This document shows, in pieces, positions 52,594 to 61,321 of a stretch of DNA of 64,000 bases. The notes below the pieces were generated by a model. The model had not been told where the DNA came from, did no database searches, and saw only the letters and a program-made list of their open reading frames with translations. Every line of letters begins with the position of its first letter. Position 1 is the stretch's first letter. The translations under genes were made by a program, and so were the position numbers. The DNA comes from Bacteroidales bacterium (GTDB lineage: Bacteria; Bacteroidota; Bacteroidia; Bacteroidales; UBA932). The stretch is taken from the NCBI GenBank assembly GCA_024398075.1, contig JAKSJM010000007.1:1-64000 (forward strand). The letters are read 5' to 3'.

Positions 52594-53352
52594 ATGTCAC
52601 ATCTGAAAACTATCATGGCAGTCGCTGCAGCATTGTCACTCGTAGCCTGCAAGAGCGAGCCACAGCCCGTATTCCCAGAGGGAGGCGAGCAGTTCACCAC
52701 CCCAAACAAAGGCCTTGTAGAGCTGGGCTGCATCTTCCATGGCTCAGTGGCTCTCGCATTCGAGGGCACCATCATTCACATTGACCCTGTCACACAGATG
52801 CGCGAGCAGACCATCGACTACACCGGATATGGCCAGGCAGACGCCATCTTCATCACCCACGACCACGGCGACCACCTCTGCGAGCCTGCCATCGAGCAGC
52901 TCTCAAAGGAAGGCACGAAGCTCTTCGTGAACGGCAGCTCATACGAGAAGATCCAGAAAGGAACAGTCCTCAAGGAAGGCGACGAGGGCAAGCTTACCGA
53001 CAAGATAAGCTACAAGGCTGTCGCTGCATATAACACCACCGAGGGCCACACGATGTTCCATCCTAAGGGTGTGGGCAATGGTTACCTCTTCGATATCGAC
53101 GGTCTCGTGATCTATGTAGCCGGCGACACTGAGGTTATCGACGAGATGTCACAGCTCGGCCATGTGGACGTAGCGCTCCTCCCTGTGAACCAGCCATTCA
53201 CCATGACCCCAGAGCAGTGCATCGAGGCAGCGAAGATCATTAATCCAGCCATCCTCGTCCCTTATCACCTCGGCGAGACTGACATACAAAAAATAGCCGA
53301 TGGCCTTGAGGACACCGGCATAGATGTAAGACTTCACGAGTCTCTCAGATAA
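52594..53352 (+). CDS. UlaG-like metallo-beta-lactamase-fold hydrolase, lipoprotein
   Basis: The 252-residue protein has a lipoprotein signal (MSHLKTIMAVAAALSLVAC), then a metallo-beta-lactamase fold with THDHGDH (metal ligands), VAGDTEV and a late VPYHLGET that supplies the last His. It belongs to the UlaG/YtnP-like clade acting on lactones or phosphodiesters, here placed at the outer or inner membrane. It is a single gene from the TATATTTG box at 52563-52570. Its stop directly abuts the stop of the convergent META-domain gene. Confidence 0.87.
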   Translation: MSHLKTIMAVAAALSLVACKSEPQPVFPEGGEQFTTPNKGLVELGCIFHGSVALAFEGTIIHIDPVTQMREQTIDYTGYGQADAIFITHDHGDHLCEPAIEQLSKEGTKLFVNGSSYEKIQKGTVLKEGDEGKLTDKISYKAVAAYNTTEGHTMFHPKGVGNGYLFDIDGLVIYVAGDTEVIDEMSQLGHVDVALLPVNQPFTMTPEQCIEAAKIINPAILVPYHLGETDIQKIADGLEDTGIDVRLHESLR

Positions 53353-53754
53353 TTACTTGCTGAGAGTCATGACTACAGCACCTTCTGCATCCTTGAGGGT
53401 GAGTACCTCATTCTCGAGAGATGCGGTGGCTGCTGAAGCGATGGCCTTGAGGTAGCACTCCTCGACAGCCACTGACACTGAGTCAGCCATCATCTTTGTG
53501 AGGGCAGCCTCACCAAATGAGATGGCGCCGTCAGCGAAAGTATAAGCGCCCATCATATTGTTGACGCCAGTGACACCGGCGTAGGTCATGTCTTCATTAA
53601 GTATAACCTGAGGAGCGTTAAGAGTCTCTGGGACAGTCTCACCATAGAGTGTGTCTACATTCCAGGTACCGGTGATATCCACCTTCTTGCCTGAACATGA
53701 AACGACTGCCATAGCTGCAGCTACTGCTGCGATAAGGGTAATGATCTTTTTCAT
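53353..53754 (-). CDS. META-domain (HslJ-like) lipoprotein
   Basis: The 133-residue protein has a lipoprotein signal (MKKIITLIAAVAAAMAVVSC) and one META domain: GTWNVDTLYGETVPE, then PQVILNEDMTYAGVTGVNNMMGAY and a FGEAALTKMM motif where the family usually shows SGCNRF and a TRMAC-like segment. The Cys of the usual signature is missing (GVNNMM). HslJ-like proteins are linked to envelope stress in other bacteria. The gene is monocistronic. Confidence 0.85.
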   Translation of the reverse strand: MKKIITLIAAVAAAMAVVSCSGKKVDITGTWNVDTLYGETVPETLNAPQVILNEDMTYAGVTGVNNMMGAYTFADGAISFGEAALTKMMADSVSVAVEECYLKAIASAATASLENEVLTLKDAEGAVVMTLSK

Positions 53755-53812
53755 AATAGTTTAACATTGATATGCATGAAGACCGTTACTACAAATTTTA
53801 TTCCATTCCCAA

Positions 53813-54493
53813 ATGACTGACATTCAGCTATATTATGAAGAGAAAGGCTCTGGTGAACCAATGATTCTGCTCCATGGAAATGGAGAGGAGCATGGCTATT
53901 TCAGGCATCAGATGGAGTGTTTCTCGAAATCGCACAGAGTCATTGCCATAGACACAAGGGGACATGGGAAATCGCCAATGGGAGAGAAGGAATTCAGCAT
54001 CAGGCAGTTCGCCCAAGATTTAGATGATTTCATGGTCGAGATGGGGCTGGAAAAAGCCATCATACTTGGTTTTTCGGATGGCGCAAACATTGCCATGGAA
54101 TTCGCCTTGGCACATCGGGACAAAGTGTCAAAGCTTATCCTAAATGGAGGAAACATTGAGCCATGCGGCGTGAAAGCCATCTACCAGATACCGACAGTGC
54201 TGGAGTATTGGTGGCTAAACGTCTTGGGCATCTTCACCGACAGGATGAGACAAAGGAAAATGCTACTGAGACTTATGGTAAAGGAGCCTCACATAACTCC
54301 CACTCAGCTCGCTACTCTAAACATGCCGACACTGGTCATAGCAGGCACAAACGACATGATACGCGAAAGTCACACAAAGTATATCGCATCTTCGATACCT
54401 AATAGCGTCTTGAAAATCATCCCGGGCGACCATTTTGTAGCGGCAAAGAATCCATTATGTTTCAATGAAGCTGTCAAGTCATTCATTATATGA
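53813..54493 (+). CDS. Alpha/beta-hydrolase
   Basis: The 226-residue cytosolic protein has the fold's markers: oxyanion LHGNGEEHGYF, DTRGHGKS, the nucleophile elbow GFSDGA, an acid in AGTNDMI and the catalytic His in GDHFVAA. It resembles small esterase or carboxylic-ester hydrolases of unknown substrate. It starts 58 bp after the divergent META gene and ends 35 bp before the lipoprotein gene at 54529, which has its own -7 box, so it is probably transcribed alone. Confidence 0.85.
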   Translation: MTDIQLYYEEKGSGEPMILLHGNGEEHGYFRHQMECFSKSHRVIAIDTRGHGKSPMGEKEFSIRQFAQDLDDFMVEMGLEKAIILGFSDGANIAMEFALAHRDKVSKLILNGGNIEPCGVKAIYQIPTVLEYWWLNVLGIFTDRMRQRKMLLRLMVKEPHITPTQLATLNMPTLVIAGTNDMIRESHTKYIASSIPNSVLKIIPGDHFVAAKNPLCFNEAVKSFII

Positions 54494-54503
54494 ATGAAAT
54501 AAC

Positions 54504-54511
54504 TACATTTG
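54504..54511 (+). promoter_or_regulatory. -7 box of DUF3298 lipoprotein gene
   Basis: TACATTTG, 17 nt before the ATG at 54529. It is probably the promoter for this gene and the polyferredoxin gene downstream. Confidence 0.45.
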
Positions 54512-54528
54512 CATAAAACAAGTTAGAG

Positions 54529-55380
54529 ATGAGAAAATATACATCCATGTTTACAGCTGTGGCATTGGCCTTCAGTGTCATATCCTGCACCGAGAAAACA
54601 TCAGATCTCACGCTTAAGACGACTGAGTTTTCCGAGAACACCGACGACATAGAATACTCTATGGACGTCACACTCCCCGTAGGAAAAACCTCCCTGGACA
54701 AATCCATTCGTGAGCAGCTTCTCACTATCCTAGAGGGCGACCTCAGCAGCATCGCGTGCTTCGAAGAAGAAGAGAGGCTCTTTGCACCATTCGATGGAGA
54801 CAAGAAAGACGTTGACAGCTATCTTCAGTACCTCAGCGAGAACACTTGCCATGAACTTGAGGCGAAGTCACGCGACACCAAGGAGGAGGCACGTGAGTAT
54901 AGCGACGAGTACACTCCACCTTCATGGGGCTGTGACGCTTCACTAAGATTCATCAGCCAGAACGACAAATACGCTGTCTTCTCACTTTTCGAGAGCGTTT
55001 ACTATGGCGGTGCGCATGGAGGTATAATTGGCGATGGACACATAACCTTCTCGAAGGCCACAAGCGAGCGCATCACATCAGTGGTGGACCCAGCATACCT
55101 GAATGAAGTCCAGCCACTTCTCAGGAAGGGACTGAACGAGTATATGGCAAAATACAGCGACGGCGAATGGGACGAAGACACGCTCTTCGACTGGCTTTTT
55201 GTCGAGGACCAGACAGTGCCACTCCCAAGCATTGTCCCATACCCATCAGCTGAAGGATGGAACTTCACATATCGTGAGTATGAGATAGGCCCATATGCCA
55301 TGGGCATGCCTGAGTTCACCATTCCATTTGACGAGCTCAAGCCTTACCTCACAAAGCAAGCAGAATCAATCATGAATTAA
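54529..55380 (+). CDS. DUF3298 (RsiV-like) lipoprotein
   Basis: The 283-residue protein has a lipoprotein signal (ending SVISC). Its C-terminal part has the DUF3298/RsiV pattern: YYGGAHG around residue 162, an ITSVVDP segment and the late FTYREYEIGPYAMG with a PFDELKPYL ending. The fold is known from RsiV, which binds lysozyme in Bacillus, but in Bacteroidetes lipoproteins the role is unknown. It is 11 nt upstream of the polyferredoxin gene, likely in one operon. Confidence 0.82.
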   Translation: MRKYTSMFTAVALAFSVISCTEKTSDLTLKTTEFSENTDDIEYSMDVTLPVGKTSLDKSIREQLLTILEGDLSSIACFEEEERLFAPFDGDKKDVDSYLQYLSENTCHELEAKSRDTKEEAREYSDEYTPPSWGCDASLRFISQNDKYAVFSLFESVYYGGAHGGIIGDGHITFSKATSERITSVVDPAYLNEVQPLLRKGLNEYMAKYSDGEWDEDTLFDWLFVEDQTVPLPSIVPYPSAEGWNFTYREYEIGPYAMGMPEFTIPFDELKPYLTKQAESIMN

Positions 55381-55391
55381 TCAAATAGACA

Positions 55392-57464
55392 ATGGCAAAG
55401 AATCATTCAGTAGTCAAGAATTGGCCAAAGTATGTCCTTCAGTGGGGCGTGCTCCTGGCACTATTGGCATTTATTCTAGGCCCTGCCATCGTACACACGA
55501 TGGCCAAGGTAGATCCTGAGAAGTACTGCCCTGTCGGTGGTCTCCAGGCACTTATGACCTTCTTCACACGCGGATCGCTCCCATGCTCGATGAGCTCAGT
55601 GCAGATCGTGATGGGTATAGCACTCGCAGTGGCGGTCATCCTCTTCAGCAAGCTCTTCTGCGGCTTCCTTTGCCCAGTAGGTACTGTGGAAGACCTCATG
55701 ACCAAGCTCCGCAAGTCACTCAAGCTGAAGGCTGTGAAGATCCAGAACGGAAGCGTCATCGACAGCATCCTCCGTATCTTCAAGTACATCCTTCTCTTCG
55801 TCGTTTTCTATTTCACAGTCATTGAGAGCGAACTCTTCTGCAAGAACCTCGATCCATACTATGCAATGGCTACTGGCTTCAAGGGTGAAATCACATTGTG
55901 GATGGCGATAATCACTGTAGCCATGGTTTTTGTCGGAGGTCTTTTCATTGATAGATTCTGGTGCAAATACATCTGCCCACTTGGTGCCATCTCGAATACA
56001 TTCAAGTTCTGGATCTGGAGCATTGCCCTTCTCGCTGCATATTATATCCTCGCAGCCTGTGGCATCGCACTTCCAGTATGGCTTATGCTCGTGCTCTTCT
56101 GCATCGTAGGATATGTCCTCGAAGTAGTAGTACGCAAGCCTAAGTTCCAGGCAGTCAACATGATCCGCAACGAATCGCTCTGTAATGGTTGCGGCCTATG
56201 TGAGAAGCAGTGCCCATACAGCATCAAGATAAGCGAGTTCAACGGAAAGGTCAACCATGTAGACTGTACCCTCTGTGGCGAGTGCGCTGCAGCATGTAAC
56301 AAGTCTGCACTCTATGTAGGCACAAGCAAGAAATCCGCAAACGCAGCCTGGAAGAAGTACATCGCGCCAGTCGCTACCGTGGTCATCACACTCATCGCGC
56401 TCATCGCAGGCGACAAGTTCGAGATCCCTACCATCAATGAGACCTGGGGCATCGAAGGCTATGACGCCGACAGCACGCTTGTCCAGCTCGTAGATCCATC
56501 TACACTCGAGACCCTGAAGATCGAGAACCTCACATCAGTGCACTGCTTCGGAAGTTCGATGGCATTCAAGGCCAAGCTCGAGAAGATCAAGGGTACACAT
56601 GGCGTGAAGACCTTCGTGCGTTCGCACAATGTAATCGTGACATACGACCCTAAGGTCATCACAGCAGAGAAGCTCACAGAGGAAATCTACGAGCCTTCAC
56701 ACTGCAGGATCGAGTCTCCAGACCATAAGGAAGTACCTGAGATAAAGGTCGTTACCATCCGCACAGACAAGATGTTCAATAAGTCCGACCTGAACAATCT
56801 CGCGAACCAGTTCCGCTTCACCTACACAGACAAGAAAGTATACGGAATCGATTCTGAGTACGACTGCCCTCTCATCGTTCATCTGTACATGGATCCTTCT
56901 GCTGAGCTCTCAGAGGATGAGATCAGGTCTATCGTAGAGAAGAAGACTGTAGACATCACGAACGCTCAGGGTGAGGTGCTCCGCCAGCTTCCTGTGAACT
57001 TCGAGTTCGTGAAGATGGAAAAGGGTGAGAAGATCATCGACACACGCGACTACCTCGAGATGATGTTCGATTCTTTCACCAGCGGAGACCTTAACGGAAG
57101 ATATACCGACGCAAACGACTCTACATATGTGGAGAAGAGAGCGCAGCATCTTGCAGGCCAGCAGTGGTATGTATACGAGATCGAGAACCAGGGCTTCGAG
57201 AAGCCTATCTATAAGAGAAGCTATCCATTCGTAAGTAACTGGCTCTCAAGCGAGGAAGGCGTCATCAGAGTAGACGTGAAGCTGAACGCAGACTATAAGC
57301 CTGCTCTCCAGATCACTTACTCAGACCCTATGACCGCAGACAAGATCTGGGAAATGCTTACTTCAGAGACATGGAAGATCACATACTCAGTAGACGATGT
57401 ACGTGAGGAGCCTGCACGCATAAAGTTCTCTGTGCCAGGAACCACCTTCCCTATCGAGCATTAG
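55392..57464 (+). CDS. NapH/CcoG-like membrane polyferredoxin with HMA-like and novel C-terminal domains
   Basis: The 690-residue protein has about six N-terminal membrane segments with two Cys motifs (FCGFLCPVG and WCKYICPLG), then two 4Fe-4S ferredoxin motifs (CNGCGLCEKQCP and CTLCGECAAACN), as in NapH/CcoG/RdxA-like electron-transfer proteins. After a further membrane helix there is a heavy-metal-associated-like domain (about 380-430) that lacks the normal CxxC, having single Cys residues (VHCFGSS, SHCRIES), and then about 230 residues I do not recognise. It may pass electrons across the membrane to a metal- or thiol-dependent partner. It appears co-transcribed with the DUF3298 lipoprotein. 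Confidence 0.8.
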   Translation: MAKNHSVVKNWPKYVLQWGVLLALLAFILGPAIVHTMAKVDPEKYCPVGGLQALMTFFTRGSLPCSMSSVQIVMGIALAVAVILFSKLFCGFLCPVGTVEDLMTKLRKSLKLKAVKIQNGSVIDSILRIFKYILLFVVFYFTVIESELFCKNLDPYYAMATGFKGEITLWMAIITVAMVFVGGLFIDRFWCKYICPLGAISNTFKFWIWSIALLAAYYILAACGIALPVWLMLVLFCIVGYVLEVVVRKPKFQAVNMIRNESLCNGCGLCEKQCPYSIKISEFNGKVNHVDCTLCGECAAACNKSALYVGTSKKSANAAWKKYIAPVATVVITLIALIAGDKFEIPTINETWGIEGYDADSTLVQLVDPSTLETLKIENLTSVHCFGSSMAFKAKLEKIKGTHGVKTFVRSHNVIVTYDPKVITAEKLTEEIYEPSHCRIESPDHKEVPEIKVVTIRTDKMFNKSDLNNLANQFRFTYTDKKVYGIDSEYDCPLIVHLYMDPSAELSEDEIRSIVEKKTVDITNAQGEVLRQLPVNFEFVKMEKGEKIIDTRDYLEMMFDSFTSGDLNGRYTDANDSTYVEKRAQHLAGQQWYVYEIENQGFEKPIYKRSYPFVSNWLSSEEGVIRVDVKLNADYKPALQITYSDPMTADKIWEMLTSETWKITYSVDDVREEPARIKFSVPGTTFPIEH

Positions 57465-57480
57465 GCCGATTCACATAACG

Positions 57481-57512
57481 AAATAGCCAGCGTTTTTCGA
57501 CGCTGGCTATTT
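57481..57512. terminator. Bidirectional hairpin terminator
   Basis: AAATAGCCAGCGT and ACGCTGGCTATTT form a perfect 13-bp stem with TTTTCG loop, between the convergent polyferredoxin and pyrophosphatase genes. Confidence 0.9.
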
Positions 57513-57528
57513 ATTTTATCAAAAAGAA

Positions 57529-58152
57529 CTAGTTCTTCTGAATATAATCCTGATAGTCATCAAGTGAAGCCTGGATCACAGCCTTCGCTTCATCTGCGCC
57601 ATACAGGCCCATAAATTCCATTCTCTTCTTCACCTCTCCAGGGATATCCTTATAGGTTGTGAAATAATGGATGAGTCGGCGAGCGATGTCCTTAGGAAGG
57701 TCATCAATATCCTGCATGTTTCCATACACAGCATCATCCTTGAGAACTGCTATAATCTTGTCATCAGCCTGCTTATGATCGAGAAGGCGGATACCTCCGA
57801 TAGGACGGCACTTAACGAGTATATCACCATGTGTAACGTCCTTCTCAGTAAGAACGCAAATATCAAGCGGATCATGGTCGCCCTCTACATCATAACGAGC
57901 GAGGACATTATTTGACCTCTCTGCCATTTTTACGTCACAGAGGGTACGTGGGATGAAGCCGTAGAGGCTAGGAACAATGTTCGAAAATTTCTGTGGGCGA
58001 TCAAGGCAGAGATAGCCTGATGCCTTGTCAACTTCGTACTTGACTGTGTCAGAAGGTACGATCTCAATGAAAGCCCTGATAAAGTCAGCGTTTTCTGTGG
58101 TAGGCTCTATGCCATGCCAGGGGTGGGCTTTCTTAGTCTTCTTTAAATCCAT
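57529..58152 (-). CDS. ppa: Inorganic pyrophosphatase, family I
   Basis: I start at the ATG at 58152 (207 residues); an upstream ATG at 58197 lies inside the promoter hairpin. The signature EGDHDPLDICVL contains the D-x-D-P-x-D triad of metal ligands, and further conserved segments include the Lys/Arg in DRPQKFS and the YGFIPRT loop. It hydrolyses pyrophosphate made by biosynthesis, in the cytoplasm. The protein resembles the Bacteroidetes branch of family I. It lies downstream of pfkA in the same direction, separated by a terminator-promoter dyad. Confidence 0.92.
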   Translation of the reverse strand: MDLKKTKKAHPWHGIEPTTENADFIRAFIEIVPSDTVKYEVDKASGYLCLDRPQKFSNIVPSLYGFIPRTLCDVKMAERSNNVLARYDVEGDHDPLDICVLTEKDVTHGDILVKCRPIGGIRLLDHKQADDKIIAVLKDDAVYGNMQDIDDLPKDIARRLIHYFTTYKDIPGEVKKRMEFMGLYGADEAKAVIQASLDDYQDYIQKN

Positions 58153-58164
58153 GTCATTAATCTT

Positions 58165-58213
58165 AAAAATCGTGCAAAAGTAAGCATTTATTCTCACTTA
58201 TTGCACGATTTTT
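58165..58213 (-). terminator. Long dyad: pfkA terminator overlapping the ppa promoter
   Basis: Arms AAAAATCGTGCAA and TTGCACGATTTTT pair over 13 bp, with an inner helix AAGTGAG/CTTACTT, followed by T5 on the minus strand. A TACTTTTG -7 box (58175-58182, minus) lies within the dyad and serves the pyrophosphatase gene. Confidence 0.7.
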
Positions 58214-58221
58214 AACTCAAA

Positions 58222-59205
58222 TTAAAGCGATAGGATACCTAAAACGTCTATCAGTTCCCTATCTATAGGCTTATTCCACTTGATTGCCCTACCGAAAGGA
58301 ACATACACTATCTTATCATTCTGAATGCCCACCATCACATTTCTCTGTCCTTCTACGAGAGCCTCGACAGCGGCGACACCAAGTCGACTTGCAAGGATTC
58401 TGTCAAATGCAGTAGGAACACCACCTCTCTGCAGATGGCCGAGGATTGAGACTCGGACATCAAACTTCGGATACTCCTTCTCAACTCTCTCAGCATAGTA
58501 CTGTGCACCCTTACCTTCCTTAGGGCTTTCAGATACGATGACAATCGAACTGTTCTTGCTCTTGCGCATACCTCGGCCGATATACTGTGCAAGCTGGTCT
58601 ACAGTAGAGTCATCTTCAGGGATGATGGCAGCCTCAGCTCCGGAAGCTATGGCGCTGTTCTGTGCAAGGAAACCAGCATCACGTCCCATCACCTCGATCA
58701 GGAAGATACGGTCATGGCTGTTCGCGGTATCGCGAATCTTGTCGACACAATCGACGATAGTATTCAATGCTGTATCATAACCAATGGTCGAGTCAGTTCC
58801 GTACAGATCATTGTCAATGGTACCAGGAAGTCCGATACATGGAACATCAAAATCCGCAGCAAACTGCAACGCTCCTGAAAGTGAACCGTTTCCGCCAATT
58901 ACTACAAGTGCATCAATCTCATGCTTCTTGAAATTCTCATACGCTTTCTGCCGTCCTTCAGGAGTCATGAATTCCTTGCTTCGTGCCGTCTTCAGGATAG
59001 TACCTCCACGCTGGATGGTATTTGAGACACTGGAACTGGTAAGCTGATGGATATCATCATCTATCAATCCAGCGAATCCGCGGTATATACCCATGACTTT
59101 CCAACCATGGAAAATAGCCGCTCTTGTGACAGCTCTGATAGCTGCATTCATGCCAGGTGCATCACCTCCTGAAGTCAAGATGCCAATAGTCTGTATCTTT
59201 GCCAT
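58222..59205 (-). CDS. pfkA: ATP-dependent 6-phosphofructokinase
   Basis: The 327-residue protein is PfkA-like: [14 protein letters not shown] (11-24), IGGNGSLSG (103-111), catalytic GTIDND (D131, D133), IEVMGRDAG and LGHLQRGG. It phosphorylates fructose-6-phosphate. A Gly follows the N106 position, as in ATP enzymes rather than pyrophosphate enzymes; Asn replaces the Asp in the usual GGDGS motif, a variant I think occurs in other Bacteroidetes. Its promoter has a minus TATATTTG box and two adjacent palindromes (59216-59249). Confidence 0.95.
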   Translation of the reverse strand: MAKIQTIGILTSGGDAPGMNAAIRAVTRAAIFHGWKVMGIYRGFAGLIDDDIHQLTSSSVSNTIQRGGTILKTARSKEFMTPEGRQKAYENFKKHEIDALVVIGGNGSLSGALQFAADFDVPCIGLPGTIDNDLYGTDSTIGYDTALNTIVDCVDKIRDTANSHDRIFLIEVMGRDAGFLAQNSAIASGAEAAIIPEDDSTVDQLAQYIGRGMRKSKNSSIVIVSESPKEGKGAQYYAERVEKEYPKFDVRVSILGHLQRGGVPTAFDRILASRLGVAAVEALVEGQRNVMVGIQNDKIVYVPFGRAIKWNKPIDRELIDVLGILSL

Positions 59206-59215
59206 ATTAAATCCT

Positions 59216-59249
59216 ATTTGTACGACAAATATATGAATTTCGTACGAAA
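59216..59249 (-). promoter_or_regulatory. pfkA promoter with two palindromes
   Basis: ATTTGT-ACG-ACAAAT (59216-59230) and the perfect 12-bp TTTCGTACGAAA (59238-59249) flank the minus -7 box TATATTTG (59226-59233). The first resembles the palindrome over the GH32 -7 box (15666-15679). These are candidate operator sites. Confidence 0.5.
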
Positions 59250-59259
59250 AATATCACAC

Positions 59260-59859
59260 CTAGCGGTGCCTAAGGGCGAGTTCGTGCTCAAGATCCTGGA
59301 TGCTGACCCCCATCTGCTCGCAGAGGACGAGAGTGTGATAGATGATATCACATGCCTCGTACACGAAACGATCGCGGTTTCCATCTACAGCTTCGATGAT
59401 AGCCTCGGTGGTCTCTTCACCCACTTTCTTCGAGATGGCCTTAACACCTTTAATGAAAAGCTTGGTGGTGTAGGACCCCTCTGGCATATTCTCATGACGC
59501 GACTTTATCACACCGGCAAGTTCGCGTACGAAGCCTTCGTCTTCTGGGGTGTCAAAGCAGCTTGTAGTGCCACGATGGCAAGTAGGTCCATCTGGAATAG
59601 CCTTGATAAGCAATGTATCCGCATCGCAGTCAAGATAGATGTCGACCACATGTAAGAAGTTTCCGCTAGTCTCCCCTTTCGTCCAAAGAGTCTGCCTAGT
59701 GCGTGAGAAGAAGGTAACACGGCCTTCGGCCTGAGTCTTCTCGAACGCTTCCTCATTCATATAGCCCATCATGAGCACCTTCAAGGTGCGAGCATCCTGT
59801 ATAATGGCAGGAATAAGTCCATCGCCATTTTTCTCTAAATGGAAATCACTGAATTTCAT
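59260..59859 (-). CDS. hisIE: Bifunctional phosphoribosyl-AMP cyclohydrolase / phosphoribosyl-ATP pyrophosphatase
   Basis: The 199-residue fusion carries HisI (residues 1-105, with GYMNEEAF, DCDADTLL and the metal site CHRGTTSC) and HisE (about 110-199, KKVGEETTEAIIEA with the Glu/Asp pyrophosphatase pattern). These catalyse the second and third steps of histidine biosynthesis. It is the last his gene; its start overlaps the hisF stop in ATGA (59856-59859). Confidence 0.95.
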   Translation of the reverse strand: MKFSDFHLEKNGDGLIPAIIQDARTLKVLMMGYMNEEAFEKTQAEGRVTFFSRTRQTLWTKGETSGNFLHVVDIYLDCDADTLLIKAIPDGPTCHRGTTSCFDTPEDEGFVRELAGVIKSRHENMPEGSYTTKLFIKGVKAISKKVGEETTEAIIEAVDGNRDRFVYEACDIIYHTLVLCEQMGVSIQDLEHELALRHR

Positions 59860-60611
59860 AATCTTACATTAATTCCGCGAGCTGAAAGAGCCTGCTTAAG
59901 TTCTGGGATAGGAATCTGTCCGTAATGGAAGATACTTGCTGCTAGAGCGGCGTCCGCCTTGCCTTCAGTGAGCACATCGACGATGTGATCGATACTTCCG
60001 GCTCCGCCAGAGGCGATCACTGGAATGGAAAGAATGTCGCTTAGCTGCGAATATGCTTCGCAAGCATAACCATTGCAAGTACCATCATGGTCCATGGAAG
60101 TGAAAAGTATCTCTCCCGCTCCCCTTTCCTGTGCCTCGCGAGCCCACGAGAAGAGTTCCACTTCAGTCATGCGTTTGCCGCCATGAGTGGTCGCGCGCCA
60201 TACGCCATCCACCATCTTCGCATCGATGGCGACCACGACGAACTGGTTTCCGTACTTCCCGGCGATCTGCCCGATGAGGTCAGGATTTGCGATGGCGGCG
60301 CTGTTGATCGAAATCTTGTCTGCGCCGGCATCCAGAAGACGCGATACGTCGTCGAGCGAATGGATACCACCTCCAACGGTGAATGGGATGTTAATGCCCA
60401 ATGCTATCTTTCCCACCAGGTCCACGAAGGTATTTCTACCTTCCTGCGTGGCGCTGATATCCAGATAAACCAGTTCATCAGCACCTTCACGCGAATATTT
60501 AACGCCCATGTCTACGGCATCGCCGACCTCTTTCAGGCCTTCGAAGTTGATGCCCTTCACTACGACACCATCTTTGACATCCAGGCAAGGGATTATACGT
60601 TTAGCGACCAT
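59856..60611 (-). CDS. hisF: Imidazole glycerol phosphate synthase cyclase subunit
   Basis: The 251-residue TIM barrel has the two catalytic aspartates in PCLDVKDG (Asp11) and VVAIDAKM (Asp130 region) and phosphate-binding GGIHS and ASGGAGS loops. With HisH it forms imidazole glycerol phosphate and AICAR. Its start overlaps the end of hisA by 19 bp, so it is translated in coupling with hisA; the expected MVAKRIIPCLD start supports this overlap as real. Confidence 0.96.
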   Translation of the reverse strand: MVAKRIIPCLDVKDGVVVKGINFEGLKEVGDAVDMGVKYSREGADELVYLDISATQEGRNTFVDLVGKIALGINIPFTVGGGIHSLDDVSRLLDAGADKISINSAAIANPDLIGQIAGKYGNQFVVVAIDAKMVDGVWRATTHGGKRMTEVELFSWAREAQERGAGEILFTSMDHDGTCNGYACEAYSQLSDILSIPVIASGGAGSIDHIVDVLTEGKADAALAASIFHYGQIPIPELKQALSARGINVRL

Positions 60612-61321
60612 CTTTCAATATCCTTGAGTGTAATTCTGTTCTCATATATAGCCTTTCCGACTATAACTTTCTTTAGGCCAAGCCCATTAAGTCTCTCAAT
60701 ATCAGCCATAGAGCTAATGCCTCCGCTAACAGTGAAGATAACATCAGGGAATGCGCTCTGCAGGCGCACATATAGTTCATCCGCTGGGCCCTGAAGCATG
60801 CCGTCACGACTGATCTCAGTGCAGATGACCTGGCCAAGACCATGTTTAAGGAATCTCTCGACAAGTTCATCGATGCTGAGCTGGGCGGTTTCAAGCCAGC
60901 CCTTCACGGCGATGAGACCATTTTTCACATCAGCTCCAAGCACCATTTTCTCTGAGCCGAACTGTTCCAGCCACTGCTCGAAAAGATCTGGATGAAGAGC
61001 CGCTACGCTACCGACCACTGCGTGGTCTGCGCCAGCATCAAACACAGATCTTAACGCTTCAGCACCAGAGATGCCTCCGCCCCATTCCACCGTGCAATCC
61101 ACAGCTGAAGCGACCTGCTCAAGCACCTTGAGATTTACAGGAGCAGAGCATTTCGCGCCATCGAGATCCACCATGTGGATGCGATTCACGCCACAGTCTG
61201 AATAGGCTTTCGCCATATCAAGAGGCGAAGCGTCGTACACCTTCTTCTGGTCATAATCTCCCTTGGAAAGACGTACACACTTACCATCGATGATATCTAT
61301 TGCAGGAACTATCTCTATCAT
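60593..61321 (-). CDS. hisA: Phosphoribosylformimino-AICAR isomerase
   Basis: The 242-residue barrel has catalytic PAIDIIDGKCVRL (Asp8) and a later EISRDGMLQGP, plus the phosphate-binding GGGISG and SGGISS loops. It isomerises ProFAR to PRFAR, the substrate of HisF-HisH. It overlaps hisH at ATGA (61318-61321) and hisF by 19 bp. Confidence 0.96.
   Translation of the reverse strand: MIEIVPAIDIIDGKCVRLSKGDYDQKKVYDASPLDMAKAYSDCGVNRIHMVDLDGAKCSAPVNLKVLEQVASAVDCTVEWGGGISGAEALRSVFDAGADHAVVGSVAALHPDLFEQWLEQFGSEKMVLGADVKNGLIAVKGWLETAQLSIDELVERFLKHGLGQVICTEISRDGMLQGPADELYVRLQSAFPDVIFTVSGGISSMADIERLNGLGLKKVIVGKAIYENRITLKDIERWSLNV

Noticed and set aside
52521..52775. N-terminal extension of the SGNH hydrolase frame
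   Set aside because: The 85 extra codons overlap the divergent promoter and the neighbouring gene start, contain no signal peptide at their beginning, and the internal ATG at 52520 gives a clean secretory signal.
58222..59205. Pyrophosphate-dependent rather than ATP-dependent phosphofructokinase
   Set aside because: The key position after the GG-N motif is Gly, as in ATP-dependent enzymes; the pyrophosphate type has Asp there.
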